Shown: positions 22,999-36,900 of the stretch, in pieces
Numbering within the stretch: position 1 is the first letter of the stretch
Layout: every line of letters begins with the position of its first letter
DNA from: Liolophura sinensis
Lineage: Eukaryota; Mollusca; Polyplacophora; Chitonida; Chitonidae
NCBI RefSeq assembly: GCF_032854445.1
Contig: NC_088302.1
Span: 41,854,191 to 41,918,190 of the forward strand
Length of the DNA stretch: 64,000 nt
Reading direction: 5' to 3'
Position numbers and translations under genes: made by a program
Notes under the pieces: generated by a model
Databases searched by the model: none
Told to the model about the DNA's origin: nothing
What the model saw: only the letters and a program-made list of their open reading frames with translations

Positions 22999-24788
22999 CA
23001 CAGATTATTATTCCAAGAAATTTAACGATTAAAAATAACCTTTAAATTGTTAACTGCTAAAAGTGTGGATGATTGGTGGCTGGCGAATTCACATTTACAA
23101 GGTATGTAACTGCATTCAGGTAAGTTTTTTCGGACCAAAGTTGATACATTTTATGTTTACAGTGGATAAAAGTGGATCTTTTTATTTCTCTGTTTTCTGT
23201 GAATGAGAGTGCTGGACCTGGTAGGCTGCGTTAAAGTTTATATTGCCATAGAACAGATGGCGCTCAGTAATAACCCCCTCAAAACTGCACTCTCGATCAA
23301 AAACGTCAATTTTTGGTTCATATAAGGTACTTTTTTTAAAATTTAGTGTATGAAGATTGATGTTATAACTAAAAAAAATATTTCTGCGTGCTGTCAAAGT
23401 TTCGTTTTTGTAAAGGTTTTTTTTTTCATATGTAAAACATAAACCCCATGATCAATTTTGTCATATTGTGGCAAGTTCGAAATCCGTATTTCTGCCGAAG
23501 TCTGTAAGGCATCCCCTATGGAGTCGCTGTAAGGCATCCTCTATGGAGTCGCTGTGGGGAACACACTGTGAAAGTTCGATTCTTATTGGTTCAATTCTTC
23601 TGCGTCATGAATCAGAATCAATAATTGTTAAGGTATGCTAATACGTTGTAAGTGGCAACTATACTGAAATCACACGTGGATTCTGCTTGTGAGCACATGT
23701 GGCCGCCTATCAGTAACTGTGTGTAACATAACGGAATCATATGGCTAACATTTCCATCTGTTATGTATTTATTTATTTGGTTGGTGTTTACTGACGTGAC
23801 CAAGAATAGTTCAGAAAGTTACATTAATGGCGCAGAGATATTCCCAACCCTACAGTGTCTAAAACAGAAAAGGTATTTCGGTGTGACTGCAACTAGAGTA
23901 CCATTTTTCGGTTCTATGACATGTACATAACACAGATATAGACTTCCTTCACTGCATTTTTGCATGTTTCATAAATCGCAGGGTTGTCATGTAACAGGAA
24001 AAGATGAGTAAAACATAACTGAAAACAGATGTGGCCTTGTGAAGGTGTCATGAGGTGTCAATCTCAGTGTCGCTTCTTGAGGTGCACAGTTTCTTGCGCT
24101 GGGACCGACTCCCCACCTTATCATACCAGGTCCTTTGTGCACTTTATACTAAATGGCCTTAGAACATGCTTGTATACCAGAGCTATTCATACTGCACATG
24201 TAAGTCTACATATCGTCCAATTATCGTTTCTGAATTGCCATAAACTGGAGTGCGTTTCAACGCTAAAAAGCGTGTTAGGCATTTCACTGAGTAGGCCACC
24301 AATCTGTGTGAAACAACCTTCAGTACAGGATTTGGATATACTGCTTTATTATTTACTCGTCTGTTACATTATTGCGTCTCCTATCATTGGAAACTGTTGT
24401 TTGCTTCTCTTTGTAGGAATTTGTTTTAGTTTTGTACTTAACATAATTTCTTAGTTCTTTGGTGGTTTGTATTGAACGTTGTGTAGGGAATTGGCTTTGT
24501 AATTATTTACCTGGAATGTCAATTTTCTTTGGCGGATGGTATACGAATGTCAACAAATTGATCGTTAAGAGATGTAATAATAGTGCATCACCTGCACATT
24601 GCCTAAGTACGTGTATCAAATATATATTTGACTCTAATAAGCCAAAATGAATTTATTTCACACCATAACAAATCGTGTTCAATTGCTTCATTCCCTGAAA
24701 GCGGGAAAAGCTTTGTTTCACCAGTAGTTCCAAATGTTAATGGAGTCTAATAGCATCGGAAGTGAGTCGATTCGTGAGAGAGAGTCGA
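22999..24788. other. Intergenic between the SLC22 copies, no gene recognised
   Basis: It holds the inverted partner of 21617-21700 (about 23057-23155), a weak minus-strand SINE A tail at 23764-23830, a near-duplicate of 27 bases at 23507-23560 (ctgtaaggcatcc with atggagtcgct), and from about 24610 the 3' flank conserved with copy 1. A 141-residue open frame at 24029-24454 has no recognisable feature and is probably chance. Confidence 0.5.
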
Positions 24789-24794
24789 TTTATT
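24789..24794 (-). promoter_or_regulatory. Poly(A) signal of SLC22 copy 2
   Basis: AATAAA on the minus strand lies about 130 bases past the stop codon, in the same context as the signal of copy 1. Confidence 0.6.
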
Positions 24795-24921
24795 CACCCT
24801 ATATTGGTGTAAACAGACATGCACGCCGTATACAAATATGATGACTCACTATTTCCTGTCATATCGGTATAATTTAATCAAGCGAATTTAAAAACATCGA
24901 TTGACCTTACATTATAGATTG

Positions 24922-27900
24922 TCAAAGATATGCCTGTTGGAATTGTTTTGCTTTGCTGTGTTCATAAACTGTATCATAGTCTAATAACTTGGATTTTGGT
25001 CTGTACCACTTGTCTACATCCTCTTTTATTTGGGGCAATGTCTTGTCTTTGGTTTCCGGTAAGAAGACGAATATTAAGCTGCAGACCAGCGATGTCACAC
25101 TGTACAGTACACCCGGTAACCATGGCGCCACGCGGATCTGAAAATATAATAAGATTCAAAAGAACAGGTATGTTTGCATTAACTTAATATTGATTTATTT
25201 ATTTGATTGGTGTTTTACACTGTACTCAAGAATATTTCACTTATACGACGGCGGCCAGCATTATGGTGGGTGGAAACCGAGCAGAGCCTGGGGGAAACCC
25301 ACGACCATCCGCAGGTTCATTAATTTAATACGTAATATATATTTTTAACATCGACTATATAGAACCCACATCAAGTTACGGCACATTTATGGAAAGGACC
25401 CCATGGATTTCCGTGGAGATCTTTAGTTTGAAGTTAGAAGTTACAAATTGAATTTTTAAATGTAGGTCTCTATCATTAAATTTAATACATGTCTCTTAGC
25501 ATCGACTGATATCCAGATTGATATATTAAGATTGGACACGATGGCATGGTCTTAACAGTAGACTTGACAAGACTTCATCCATCGCACACTGGTAAACACG
25601 GCACTTAGCCTACATTAGACAAGGCGGCATGGACTTATATGGCCTTAGCCGTGTTAAAGTAAACTTGACAAAGCGGCACTTAGTAGTAGACAGCAAGGCA
25701 TGGACTTATTAGTCGTGTCAGTAAACTAAACGAAGTAGTGCTTACCAGTAGCGATAGGACAGCACTGACGTATCATGCAGTAGACTTCACAAAGTGCCAC
25801 TTTAATACCAGCAGATTTATTTATTTCATTGGTGTTTTACGCCATACTCAAGAATATTTCACTTATACGACGGCGGCCAGAATTATGGTAAGAGGAAAAT
25901 GGGCAGAGCCCTGGGGAAACATAAGACCATCCCCAGGTTGATGGCAGACCCTCCCACGTAAATACCAATAGATATGATACTGTGCTCTGATCATGCTTTA
26001 GACTTGACAAAGCAGCACTTACCAGTAGATTGGAATAGGGAGCCATCATTCCACCGACCCGTGCAGCGGAGCTGGCTATGCCTATACCTAGGCTCCTGTT
26101 AACATACAAATCAGTGAGCAACAATTTAAATTAATTTGCAAACTCCTTACAGCTCATACATCGCTCTCTGCGTTCGCTTAACATCACTGCCACAACAAGC
26201 AACTGTTTGTCTGAATTCTTGAACAACGCCGAAGTCACTGGGGTCACGGTGATGACGTAAAAAGTGATGTCAGAAAACAAAAACAATCTATCTCAACCTT
26301 TGTTTCTAATATTATGTTTTGCATTCTATTTATATAATATATGTACAACATAATCAAAACCTGAAACAATTTTATTGATAAATGGTGATTAAATAGTTTC
26401 GCACGAGGACACAAGTGGTGAGGCTAAGCCTAAACAAGCCTACGTACAACTCAAAGGCTCCAAATGTCAAGATTGTCAAGTGATGGCAGAGATGTAAAGC
26501 GATCGTGGACTTGCGCTGTAAGGAGTATGATCAACTCAAATGAACAAATGCGACCCAGGAATACACCTTTACTCCGAAACCATTTTAGATTTACATTTGT
26601 TCATTAAGACCCTGTCGTCCTCCAATTAGGTTTTTCATTAAAGTTTATTATGAGTTTTAAGGTCTAGATTAAATTTTTACTGATAATATATCAGACTGAG
26701 ACTTGTACCAATATTGAAATCTGGCAACAGTTAATAACCTTATGATTAATGCGTAACTGAAATAACAGCGGACATATTTTGAATGCACATTCATAAAATG
26801 TTTGTGACACAAAGCCTGTCGTCGTGAGGCAGGCCGAGTCCTGAAGTATCATGCCGAAAACACCAGCCATGACACACCATCCAGTCAGATTATACTGACA
26901 CAAGTCCAGACAGACCCGTTCCTTGCTCCGACCGCTAACAATGCGCATCAAGCAATTTGACAGCGGCAAGTAACATTTTTTCTTTGTTATGACCTGACCC
27001 GAGTTAATTTGATCCCAGGTGTATTGACTTCGAGGCGGACGCTCTAACCAATCAGAGGGTAACATTAGCAAAGGTAAGGGTTGCTCATGCACTCACCTGA
27101 GGTTTGTTGGGAATAGTTCAGGTGTATAGGTAAACAGACTCCCGAACGCTATGGAATTACCAAACTTGCCGACAATCGCCAGGGCTGTAATGGCGTTACT
27201 CACAGCAGAACCTACAATGTATGTATTCATGCACACATTCGAGGATAGGAATATTTATTTGTTGTGAATATATTCTTGAGTACGACGTAAAACACCAGTG
27301 AAATAAATACATTAATTTATTTATTTATTTGATAGGAATTTTACGCCGTACTCAAGAATATATCACTTATACGGCAGCGGCCAGCATTACAGCGGGAAGA
27401 AACCCAGGAACCCAGGAAGATCCCACGGCCATCCTCAGGTTGATGGCAAGCCTTCAAACATACGATCGAAGAGGAAAACAGCATAGACGAACCTAAAGCG
27501 ATCGCAGAGGACAGGATTAAGGTAAACAAGGAAATTAATGAGAAATGAATTGTCAGTTTCACGGCAAAAGTGTGGAGTGATGAGTGAATTTGTTGTTTTT
27601 GTACAACCTGTTTTTATATGCTGGGCTACCGTCGTGTAAGTGAAATATTCTTTTCAAATAAATAAATTTATATGCTGGATTGGGACTGCCTGAAATTGGC
27701 AAAATTGAGTTTGGGATTGTGACAATAGTTGGAGGTCATGACTTCAGAATCTCGTCGCTGCTTTGGTATTGGCCTACTTTCTGTGCAGTAGTCTTTTATA
27801 TTACTGTTTCTAACACGACAACGTAGATGTGCTTTTCTTTAGTCCTTAAAGAGGTAACTCACCTGAAGTGACCTGCAAGATGACACCAGCCAACAGACTC

Positions 27901-30900
27901 GCCGCTGTGATCAAATTAAAGATAATGGCAGTGTACTTTCGACCAATCCTGAGCAAAAGAGAATTTTTAAGCATCTGTATGATACAAATTGAGATAATAG
28001 GAAACCAGATAACGTCATATGATGAGAGTATGAGTTTTTACAGGATTACGTTCAGACCGGTCCTGGACATAACACAGGTAGCATTTTATACTTTAATACA
28101 TATTTGAATTGAATAAGACGTTCACGACAAAACTGAAAATTAGGGACACGTTGTGCCCTGCAGCTCAAAGTATTGTTCACTTCTCTCTCTACATATATCT
28201 AGATTATTTGCTGATAAGTCAAACCCGTTACAAATCCTATATATTTATTTGTTTGATTAAGGGTTGTAGGGGCCTACATGTACCTTCAGAAAAAAATTAT
28301 TCTGTTAAGTTTTTAACAGAAAATCTGTTGTCTAAGTAATGCTAGAAGGTATTCTGTTCTTGGAGCTGATTTTTCTGTTAACTATAATAATACACAGTCT
28401 ATTGATTCAACATAAATACTGCATTAGATTAACAGGATATTATGACGGATACACAGTATTATGTTGTAATGAAAGGACACATTTTATCATCACTAAGGCA
28501 AAACTGGAATGCCTTTGGCAGTTATCTGGCTTTTCCCGACTATAACACCCTATATGGTGGAAGGCATGTGGGTTCGAAGCTAGGAACGTGCCCTAGCCAT
28601 CAAAGGACAAGCATGTTAAATTACTAGGCCACATGTCACCCCCATGGAACCCAGATACACAGTCTTTACTTGACGATAGAGAAGTAGGTTATGACGCCAC
28701 CAGGGATCTCCACCACGGCGTTCAGGAATAGGTTCAGATAGGGGTTTCCTGCCAGAGACGAAGAGGTGAGAAACATGCCCAGGTACACCCAGTTGTTAGT
28801 GACCCTGAATGAACAGAGGGTGAAGGATTAACATGGATTATGGCGGTAGCTATTGACCGAAGTATTCAACTTAGATCATCAATCGGTAAATCAATACCCA
28901 AAGTCAATTTTCCAAAAACTGTTTCATTAATAAAATTAGCATCACAAAAGTAGGTCATTACACAGCTCCTTAAAAGAGATGGTTGTAAGTTCCTCGCTTG
29001 GCGTTCAGCATTAAGAGGATAGCGCAACGATTGGTTGAACCGTATCAGTATAATGCCTTGGGCGCGGTGGCTTACTTGCACATTACATGCACTCTAAGGA
29101 TTCTTTCGTCATATGACTGCAAAAACTGTAAGTACGACGTTAAACCCTAATCACTCACTCGCTCATTTATTTATATGTGATTGTTGTCTTCTGCTAAACT
29201 CAAGAACTTTTCGCTGATACATTGTCCACAACCTTTATGTGGTGTTGAGCGGGGTCCCCGAGAGATAGTGCAACCGATAATTACACCGTACGTATTATAC
29301 ATAATCATGGATTACCAGTTACTTCGTGTAATAAGACCGATGTTCTTGGACATCAGGTATGTTGTCCAAATGTTTTTGAATGTATACCACTCGCACCGGC
29401 GGTGCCAGTTAGTAAACCAAGTTCATATAAGGTTTGCTCGTGGAGTGAACATAGATAACTGGATATATCCAGCGAAAGGCTGTATTTTGCGATGTCGAGA
29501 AGCTTGTATGCTGTATCAGCGAAGGCCAATATGCTGTATCAGCCATAGCCTGAATGCTGTATCAGACAAGGCCAATATGCTACATCAGCAAAGGCCAATA
29601 TGCTGTATCAGCCAAGGCCTGAATGCTGTATCAACCAAGGCCAATATGCTGTATCAGCCAAGGCCTGAATGCTGTATCAACCAAGGCCAATATGCTGTAT
29701 CAGCGAAGGCCAATATGCTGTATCAGTGAAAGCTTGAATGCTGTATCTGCGAATGGCTCGCAAATGTGATGGCCTGAATGCTGTATCATCCAAGGCCTAA
29801 ATGCTGTATCAGCGAAGGCCAATATGCTGTATCAGCGAAGGCCAATATGCTGTTTCTGCGAATGGCTCGGAGATGTGAAGACCTGGATGCTGTATCAGCA
29901 AAGGCCAATATGCTGTATTAGCCAAAGCCTGAATGATGTATCAACCAAGGCCAATATGCTGTATCAGCCAAGGCCTGAATGCTGTATCAGCCAAGGCCAA
30001 TATGCCGCACGGTCTATGCGTCAGCAGAATTATAACATCGATACATGTGATATACTCTACTTATCATGTTTGTCCCGTAACATCCTATGCATAGTGTTGA
30101 ACTATTTTCTATATTCTGGCAAACTTCCCCCCAGAATTGCCAAAATAAACTCTAAGTATACCAGTTATGTTAAGAACTAACCATGCGAATGTCATGACCG
30201 ATGTGAAAAGCCTGAGTTTTGGGTGCTTCATCAGATCACATGGGGAATCTGTAGAAACTGGTTGAAGCGTATCAGTCTCTTCCATATAGCCGGCATCTCG
30301 TGTGTCCAGGTGACTTGAACCTCGTGTGTCCGGACTCTCTATCTGACACGGACCTCGTGTCGCCAGTGCTTCAGCGTGGACCGGGCCATGTATTTCAGGT
30401 CTTTCCGTCTGCCTCACACCTCGTATACGTAACGTTTCCTTATGATCCTGGCCAGGTGTTTCCGGGTCACGTGTATTCATTTGTATATCAAGTTTTCCCC
30501 CATTCACCAGCTTCTCCTCAGATTCCGTTGCTAAGGCTTTGTCACAAGAGTCCAAGTATGCCTGTACAACTGGATGGTCTCTTCTACCGTTAATTTTAGC
30601 AGCCTTGGATACTATCGTTTTCATGGCCTGAAATTTGCCGTTTGCCAGAAGCCAGCGGATAGATTCATCCAATAAACTGAATATGAAAAGAAAAGAAAAG
30701 TGGAATTTAGTGTATACCATGGTTCATAATACCTCAACACGATAAGAACACAAAAACGTCATTCCATACTCGACTTCGTCACTTTTAAGAATGATAACTT
30801 CGAAAATTCGGACTTGTGTGGTAACTTTCTGACACTAAACTAAGTTCGTTTGTGACAACTTTTGCATAGTAGGCCTATAGCTAGCCACAAATTTTTGGAT

Positions 30901-33900
30901 CGTACGGTTAGGCTTTACATTTTCCGCTTTTGTTGGTGCGCGTAATCATTGATCCAATGAATATATATTGTTATGGGTTCAGATCGTCTAGGCTGTCACA
31001 GGTACATGTACATGTAAGTTGATTGTGGCTACCATGAGAACTTGTATTAAATACAACAGACTGCATAGATAGTGGGTAGTGAAAAGAAGAGAACCTACGA
31101 CGTTGTGATAGTTAGCAGATGCTGGGTCACTCGTTACCGGCCTCTCTTGTCAGTTTGCTCCTATTAATGTTTTATTTTTACTGTTCACATTCTCAAGCAG
31201 AATTAGGGAAAAAAGCAGTGATATTAATTTTGCTTCATTAGACGCTACCGCTCTGGAATAGAACGCTCTGGACTGATCTAGAACGACTGAACATGTTGAC
31301 TGTGACTATGATGATAACAGATCCTAAGGACATGTGGGCAAGACGACTGTGACCAGATGCACCATGACCACATATTCTAAAGACAGGAGGCCAAGTTGAC
31401 TGTGACTACATATAGCATGACGACACATCCCAAGGACAGGAGACCAAGTTGACTGTGACTACAGGTACCATGACCACATATCTCAAAGGCGGGAGACCAA
31501 GTTGACGGTGACTACATGAACCATGACGACATATCCAAAAGACAGTAGGTCAAGTTGACTGTGGCTACAAGTTCCATGACGACATATCTTAAAGACAGAA
31601 GGCTAAGTTGACTGTGACTACATATAGCATGACGACACATCCCGAAAACAGGAGACCAAGTTGACTGTGACTACATGAACCATGACGACATATCCTAGAG
31701 ACAGTAGGTCAAGTTGACTGTGTTTACTGTACCATGACGACATATCTTAAAGACAGAAGGCTAAGTTGACTGTGACTACATGTACCATGACGACATATCC
31801 CGAAAACAGGAGGCCAAGTTGACTGTAATCACAGGTACCATGACGACATATCCTAAAGACAGGCGACCAAGTTGACTGTGACTACATGCACCATGACGAC
31901 ATATTTTAAAGGCAGGAGATTAAATTGATTGTGACCAGCCATGCCGATGTGTGTTAAAGCCGCATGGCAAGATAGAAGTGTTACGTGTTACCATGGTAGA
32001 TACAATGGCCAAGTTTTTGATGTGATTTTTGTTGTTTTCAGCGAACATTTGTCGACTATTCCGCTGTGGTTGCTGTTTTAGTTTTACTCTCTCTGTTGTA
32101 GTCTTTTATGTTATTGAACGAGCGAAATCCATCTGATGCAGCATTTTCAATATAAGTTATACTTCATTTACAAATCCTGTGGAGTCAAACGGGTTATATT
32201 TTTGGAAAGAAAGACGATAACCTGCATGAAATCATCGACTTTTATCAAAACAGAGAGACCGGCCCCGATAGCACAGTTGGTGGAGGGTCCGCTTTGGGGC
32301 ATGGTTCCTGGGTTGGGTTACACCTAACACCTGAAAAGAGGAAGTTGTGACTTCCTCACTTGGCGTCCAACATTAAGGGGACAGTGCAACGACTGGTTGC
32401 AACAAGGAGGCACATTACATGCGCTCTAATCAATCCTTCGTAGTCATATGACTGAAAAATTGTTTAAGCACATTGTTTAAAAGTCTAAGCACTCACTCAC
32501 ACAAAACAAAGTCATTTCCAAAATGGATTCTTGTGAGGCTTGTATGGAAAGCTTTTCATATAGAAATGCTTCTCGAATTCCCTTTTACCCCATGCTGCTT
32601 TACCTACGTACATCATGTTGGGTATGACCACAAGACACGGCAGCGTCAGGACGATTTGACTGTAACGCCAAGATAGGTCACGACAGAGGTAGCTCAACCC
32701 AGAGAAAACCGTTAGGGAAAGCGCCCAGATGAGATTACCCCACAAGGACAGGTACGATCGATTGGATACTGGCACCAGCTCTAAAGTGATAACTGTCACA
32801 ACCATGATGTAACCCTGTAAAAGTACAAGGACCGGTTTTTAGGTTTAGCTTTTGATATAAAATCGTATGAAAGAAAAATTACTAAATTTTAGGATCTCGA
32901 AAAACGTGGATTTTTGGGGGAGTGGGTGTGTGGGGTTTCTTTTGTGGGGGTGGGGGTGGATAGGATGAAGAATCAGTGATAATCAATAATGATATGTTAC
33001 TTACTGAGCGGAAGAGACAGCTCAGTGGGGGTAAGTACTGGTGTGTAGGACAAACATTCGAAGTAAAACTTATATTATAGTACTTTATTTTTGGCAGACT
33101 TTTTTCAGTATTTAGAAGTTAAAGCAGTTAAACAGGGCTGTTTGGCCAAGTGTCAGTATATAATGTGACTGGGCGGGGTGTCGTGTCTGGTGTTTTTGGC
33201 ATGATACGTCAGTGACGGCAGCACTTTGGCGGCATGAACTCGCCATACATAGATAGTTCAGCAGAACTTACCGACTGGAAGATGCCAACAACTAGGCGCA
33301 TTAAAATCATGGCCAATGGCGACTGGAGGAACGCAATCACAACGCTACACACAATTGCCGCCCACAGGTTCAGAAGACACACCCACTTCCGGCCCCATCG
33401 GTCCGCCAGGAACATAAACAGGGTACCCCCGATGCCTTGACCAATGGTAAAGGTCGTCTGACTCATCTCAGCTAGGTATTGTCTAGAGCAGACCAGGTCC
33501 CACTGAGAAAGACATATAGAAAGATTGGCTGGACAGTCATAACACCTGGCTGAAAGACATGAAATCCGGCTGGACAAAGACATAAAACCGGACAGGTTAA
33601 TGACAAAGTCAAACTGGATAGACAGGTAACAAGGCTACAAAAATCGACACGAATCTAGGCTTGGATGAAGGACGTAGGCAAAAAGCGATGTTCTATAAAG
33701 ACATAAAACCAGAGAGCCTAAAGACATGATGCCCGAAAGAATAGACAAAAAAGAAACAGGTTGGGCAAGGACATAAATACGTATTGGTTTTGAAGTCAGA
33801 CTGCTTAATGGAATAAAGACATTAAGCCATGTTGGACAGACATTAACTCTAGCTGGATAAAGACAAGGAGCCATATGCATAAGCACAAGCAGGATAAAGA

Positions 33901-36900
33901 CAGCAAGCCAAGTTGAACGTTGACATAAAACCGCAGTAGATGAAGACATAAAGTCAGGATGGATAAAGACCAATTGTCATGCTGGATAAAGACGAAATGT
34001 CATGCTGGATAAAAACAGCAAATCAGGTTGGACGCCGACAACACGCCGGGGGGGGGGGGATGAAGACATAAAGTCATGCTGGGTGAAGACAGGATGTCAT
34101 GTTGGATAAAGACAAGATGAATAAAGACAAAATGTCATGATGGGCAAATGCCATGCTGGATAAAGACATCAAGCCAGATTGGACACCGACATCTAACCGG
34201 AGTGGATGAAGACAATGTCAAGATAGATTACAACACAGACCGAAGACGGTATAAAGCAAGGTGGGAAAAAGACAAAGCACCCAACTGTATAAATATCAGG
34301 CCTAGGTGGACAATTTATGTACAAATCTGGCTTGTAAGGTAGAGACATAGAGCATGGCTGAACAAAGACACAGCACCAGGTTTGATAAAGACATTTGTGG
34401 ACATAAGGACATAAAGTCAGAATGGACAAACATATAAAACCAGGGTGCATAAAGATACAGTTAGGCTAGATAGAGGAAATACCAAACTGAATAATAGAAT
34501 AATAGTTCAGCACAATGACAATAGAAGCAACATGTCTGAAATTACCATTCTAAAGGTTTAACTGAAGGAGGAAAAAATCCAACCGCCAAATCCAAATGAA
34601 CGAGATCTATCAAGGTGTAAAACAGTTTGTTTTGACTTTTCAATTTCATCGCAAACATTGAGGTTTCAGCAATAATACTAAGAGATAAACCTCTTTGGTA
34701 TTCTCCTGGTTTCCTCCCATCATATTGCTGGCCGTATGAGTGAAATATTCTTGAGTAATGGCTTAAAACAACAATCAAACAAATAAATAAATCTTACTTT
34801 TGTAACTATTTACGTTACGATTTTCGGCTACCAGGGCAAACTATTCATAAAAATCTAATAGTATACGTCTTACTTCTGTAACAATACTGGGTATACCGTG
34901 GGAATCATCTCACCTCTGTAACAATACTGGGTATACCGTGGGCATCATCTCACCTCTGTAACAATACTGGGTATACCGTGGGCATCATTTCACCTCTGTA
35001 ACAATACTGGGTATACCGTGGGCATCATCTCACCTCTGTAACAATACCAGGTATCCTATAGACATCATTACACCTCTCATCTCTGTAATAATGGCAAGTT
35101 TCCTGTACACATATCAATACGCACCTGGCCTCCATTCCAATGTGAAATTCTTCTCTTGCCTCTTACCTCTGAAACAATGGTAAATTCCCCGGCATAGTGT
35201 ACTGTAGGCAAGCATCACCATACATCTGCAGTCTGTCATCATCGTGATATACAGTAAGCACACGCCTTTACCTTTTTAAATAATGGTAAGTTCTAGGATA
35301 TACTTTGGACACATCTGTGCACATCGTGAGCTTCATGTGATGCCACATACGACATCTTACATATTTTACTACACCGGCGATACTGAGCGAAGGTTGTATA
35401 CTGGTTATTCTCTTGTTTATTATTTAAAGGAACACTAGCATGAGGTACATGTCAGACAAAAGACCATTATATACTGTTTGGGAAAATTGTTTCATTTATA
35501 TTTTTTTAGAATATTTTTTTCCCTAGAAAATGCATTTAAAACTTCGGATTCTACCGTGGCCTTTCTGACCAAATTGGGGTCAGTGATGTCACTTCAGCTT
35601 TTTTCCACTTAACACTCATAGATTGTTATATTTCATCATGCAAAATGCATCTTCATTTAGAACTATGAATGCATTCAACAAAAGAACCTTGATGCGAACT
35701 TTTTCAAGCCAAAAAGATTGCTGTTACGTCACTGACACCCAGTTGGTCCCATTAGACCACCATAGAATCCTATGTTTTAAATGCATTTTAGTCTGCTAGA
35801 AAAATTCTAAACAAATAAATCAAACCATTTTCCTGGCCAATGTTTAATGGTCTTTCACCTGATAAATACTTTATTTTAGTATTTTCTTTGCCATTAACGG
35901 CTATTGACCTATATCATAATTGTATTTTCTACAACAATGCTGTTCCCCGGAGCATACACGTACTATATAACTCTCTCTGTAACAATGCTGTTTCCTGGGG
36001 GCTACATGTACTATATAACTCTTTCTGTAACAATGCTGTTCCCCGGGGCACACTATACCTCTGTGTAACAATGCTGTTCCCAGGGGCATACAGGTACTAT
36101 ATAACTCTCTCTGTAACGATGCTGTTTCCTGGGGCATACAAGTACTATATAACTCTCTCTGTAACAATGCTGTTTCCCGAGGCATACAAGTACTATATAA
36201 CTCTCTCTGTAACAATGCTGTTCCCCGGGGCACAGTATACCTCTGTGTAATGATGCTGTTTTCCCGGGGCATATTTTACACCTCTCACATCTGTAAGAAT
36301 TAATTCTGTGTTCCCTGGGCTTATTGAACCACTTACCTCTGTTACAATGCTGTTTACGGCGGGGCTTTGGCTTTCTTACCTCTGTACCATTGTTGATTTC
36401 CCAGGGTTAGGCCTACTGCACCTCTCACCTCTAAAACAATGCTGTTTTCCAGGGGCTTACTGCACCTCTCACCTCTGTAACAATGCTGTTTTCCCGGGGC
36501 ATACTGTAGACAAAGCCAGCGTCACAAGGAGCTGACTGATTGGTCACAGGATCCACCACCTCACACTGTTGTTGTTGTTCGCTCCAGTTGAAGGACCCAC
36601 TCTGCGATGCTGTCTGGTTATGGAACTCCGATGAGCAGATGAAGTTAGGCGGAGGGGCTGGAATCATAGTTAACGATGAGTACCTGCCATTTAAATTACC
36701 ATTTTATAGGTGTATTTACAGTCAGGTATCGAAAAAGACTTTACCCACCACTGTACGTGCAATAAAAGCTTCATACACACAAGGTTTGTGGAGCTGCAGT
36801 GCAATGTTTAAACTGGCCTACCCTCATTTATAATGTCACCAAATGCAGAAATTATTAAAAAGTAATCTTCTCAAAGCTCGGTCGCCAAGATATGGCTGAG

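Noticed and set aside
24029-24454. 141-residue plus frame between the SLC22 copies
   Set aside because: It has no recognisable domain, composition like non-coding A+T-rich DNA, and no splice or poly(A) context.
29181-29729. Open frame of CCISQGLNAVS-type repeats as a repetitive protein
   Set aside because: It is only the minisatellite of an SLC22 intron read in one frame; the frame starts in SINE-derived DNA and has no splice or promoter support.
29505-30010. CRISPR-like array of regularly spaced repeats
   Set aside because: There are no unique spacers, the units are contiguous and degenerate, and the locus is a eukaryotic intron.
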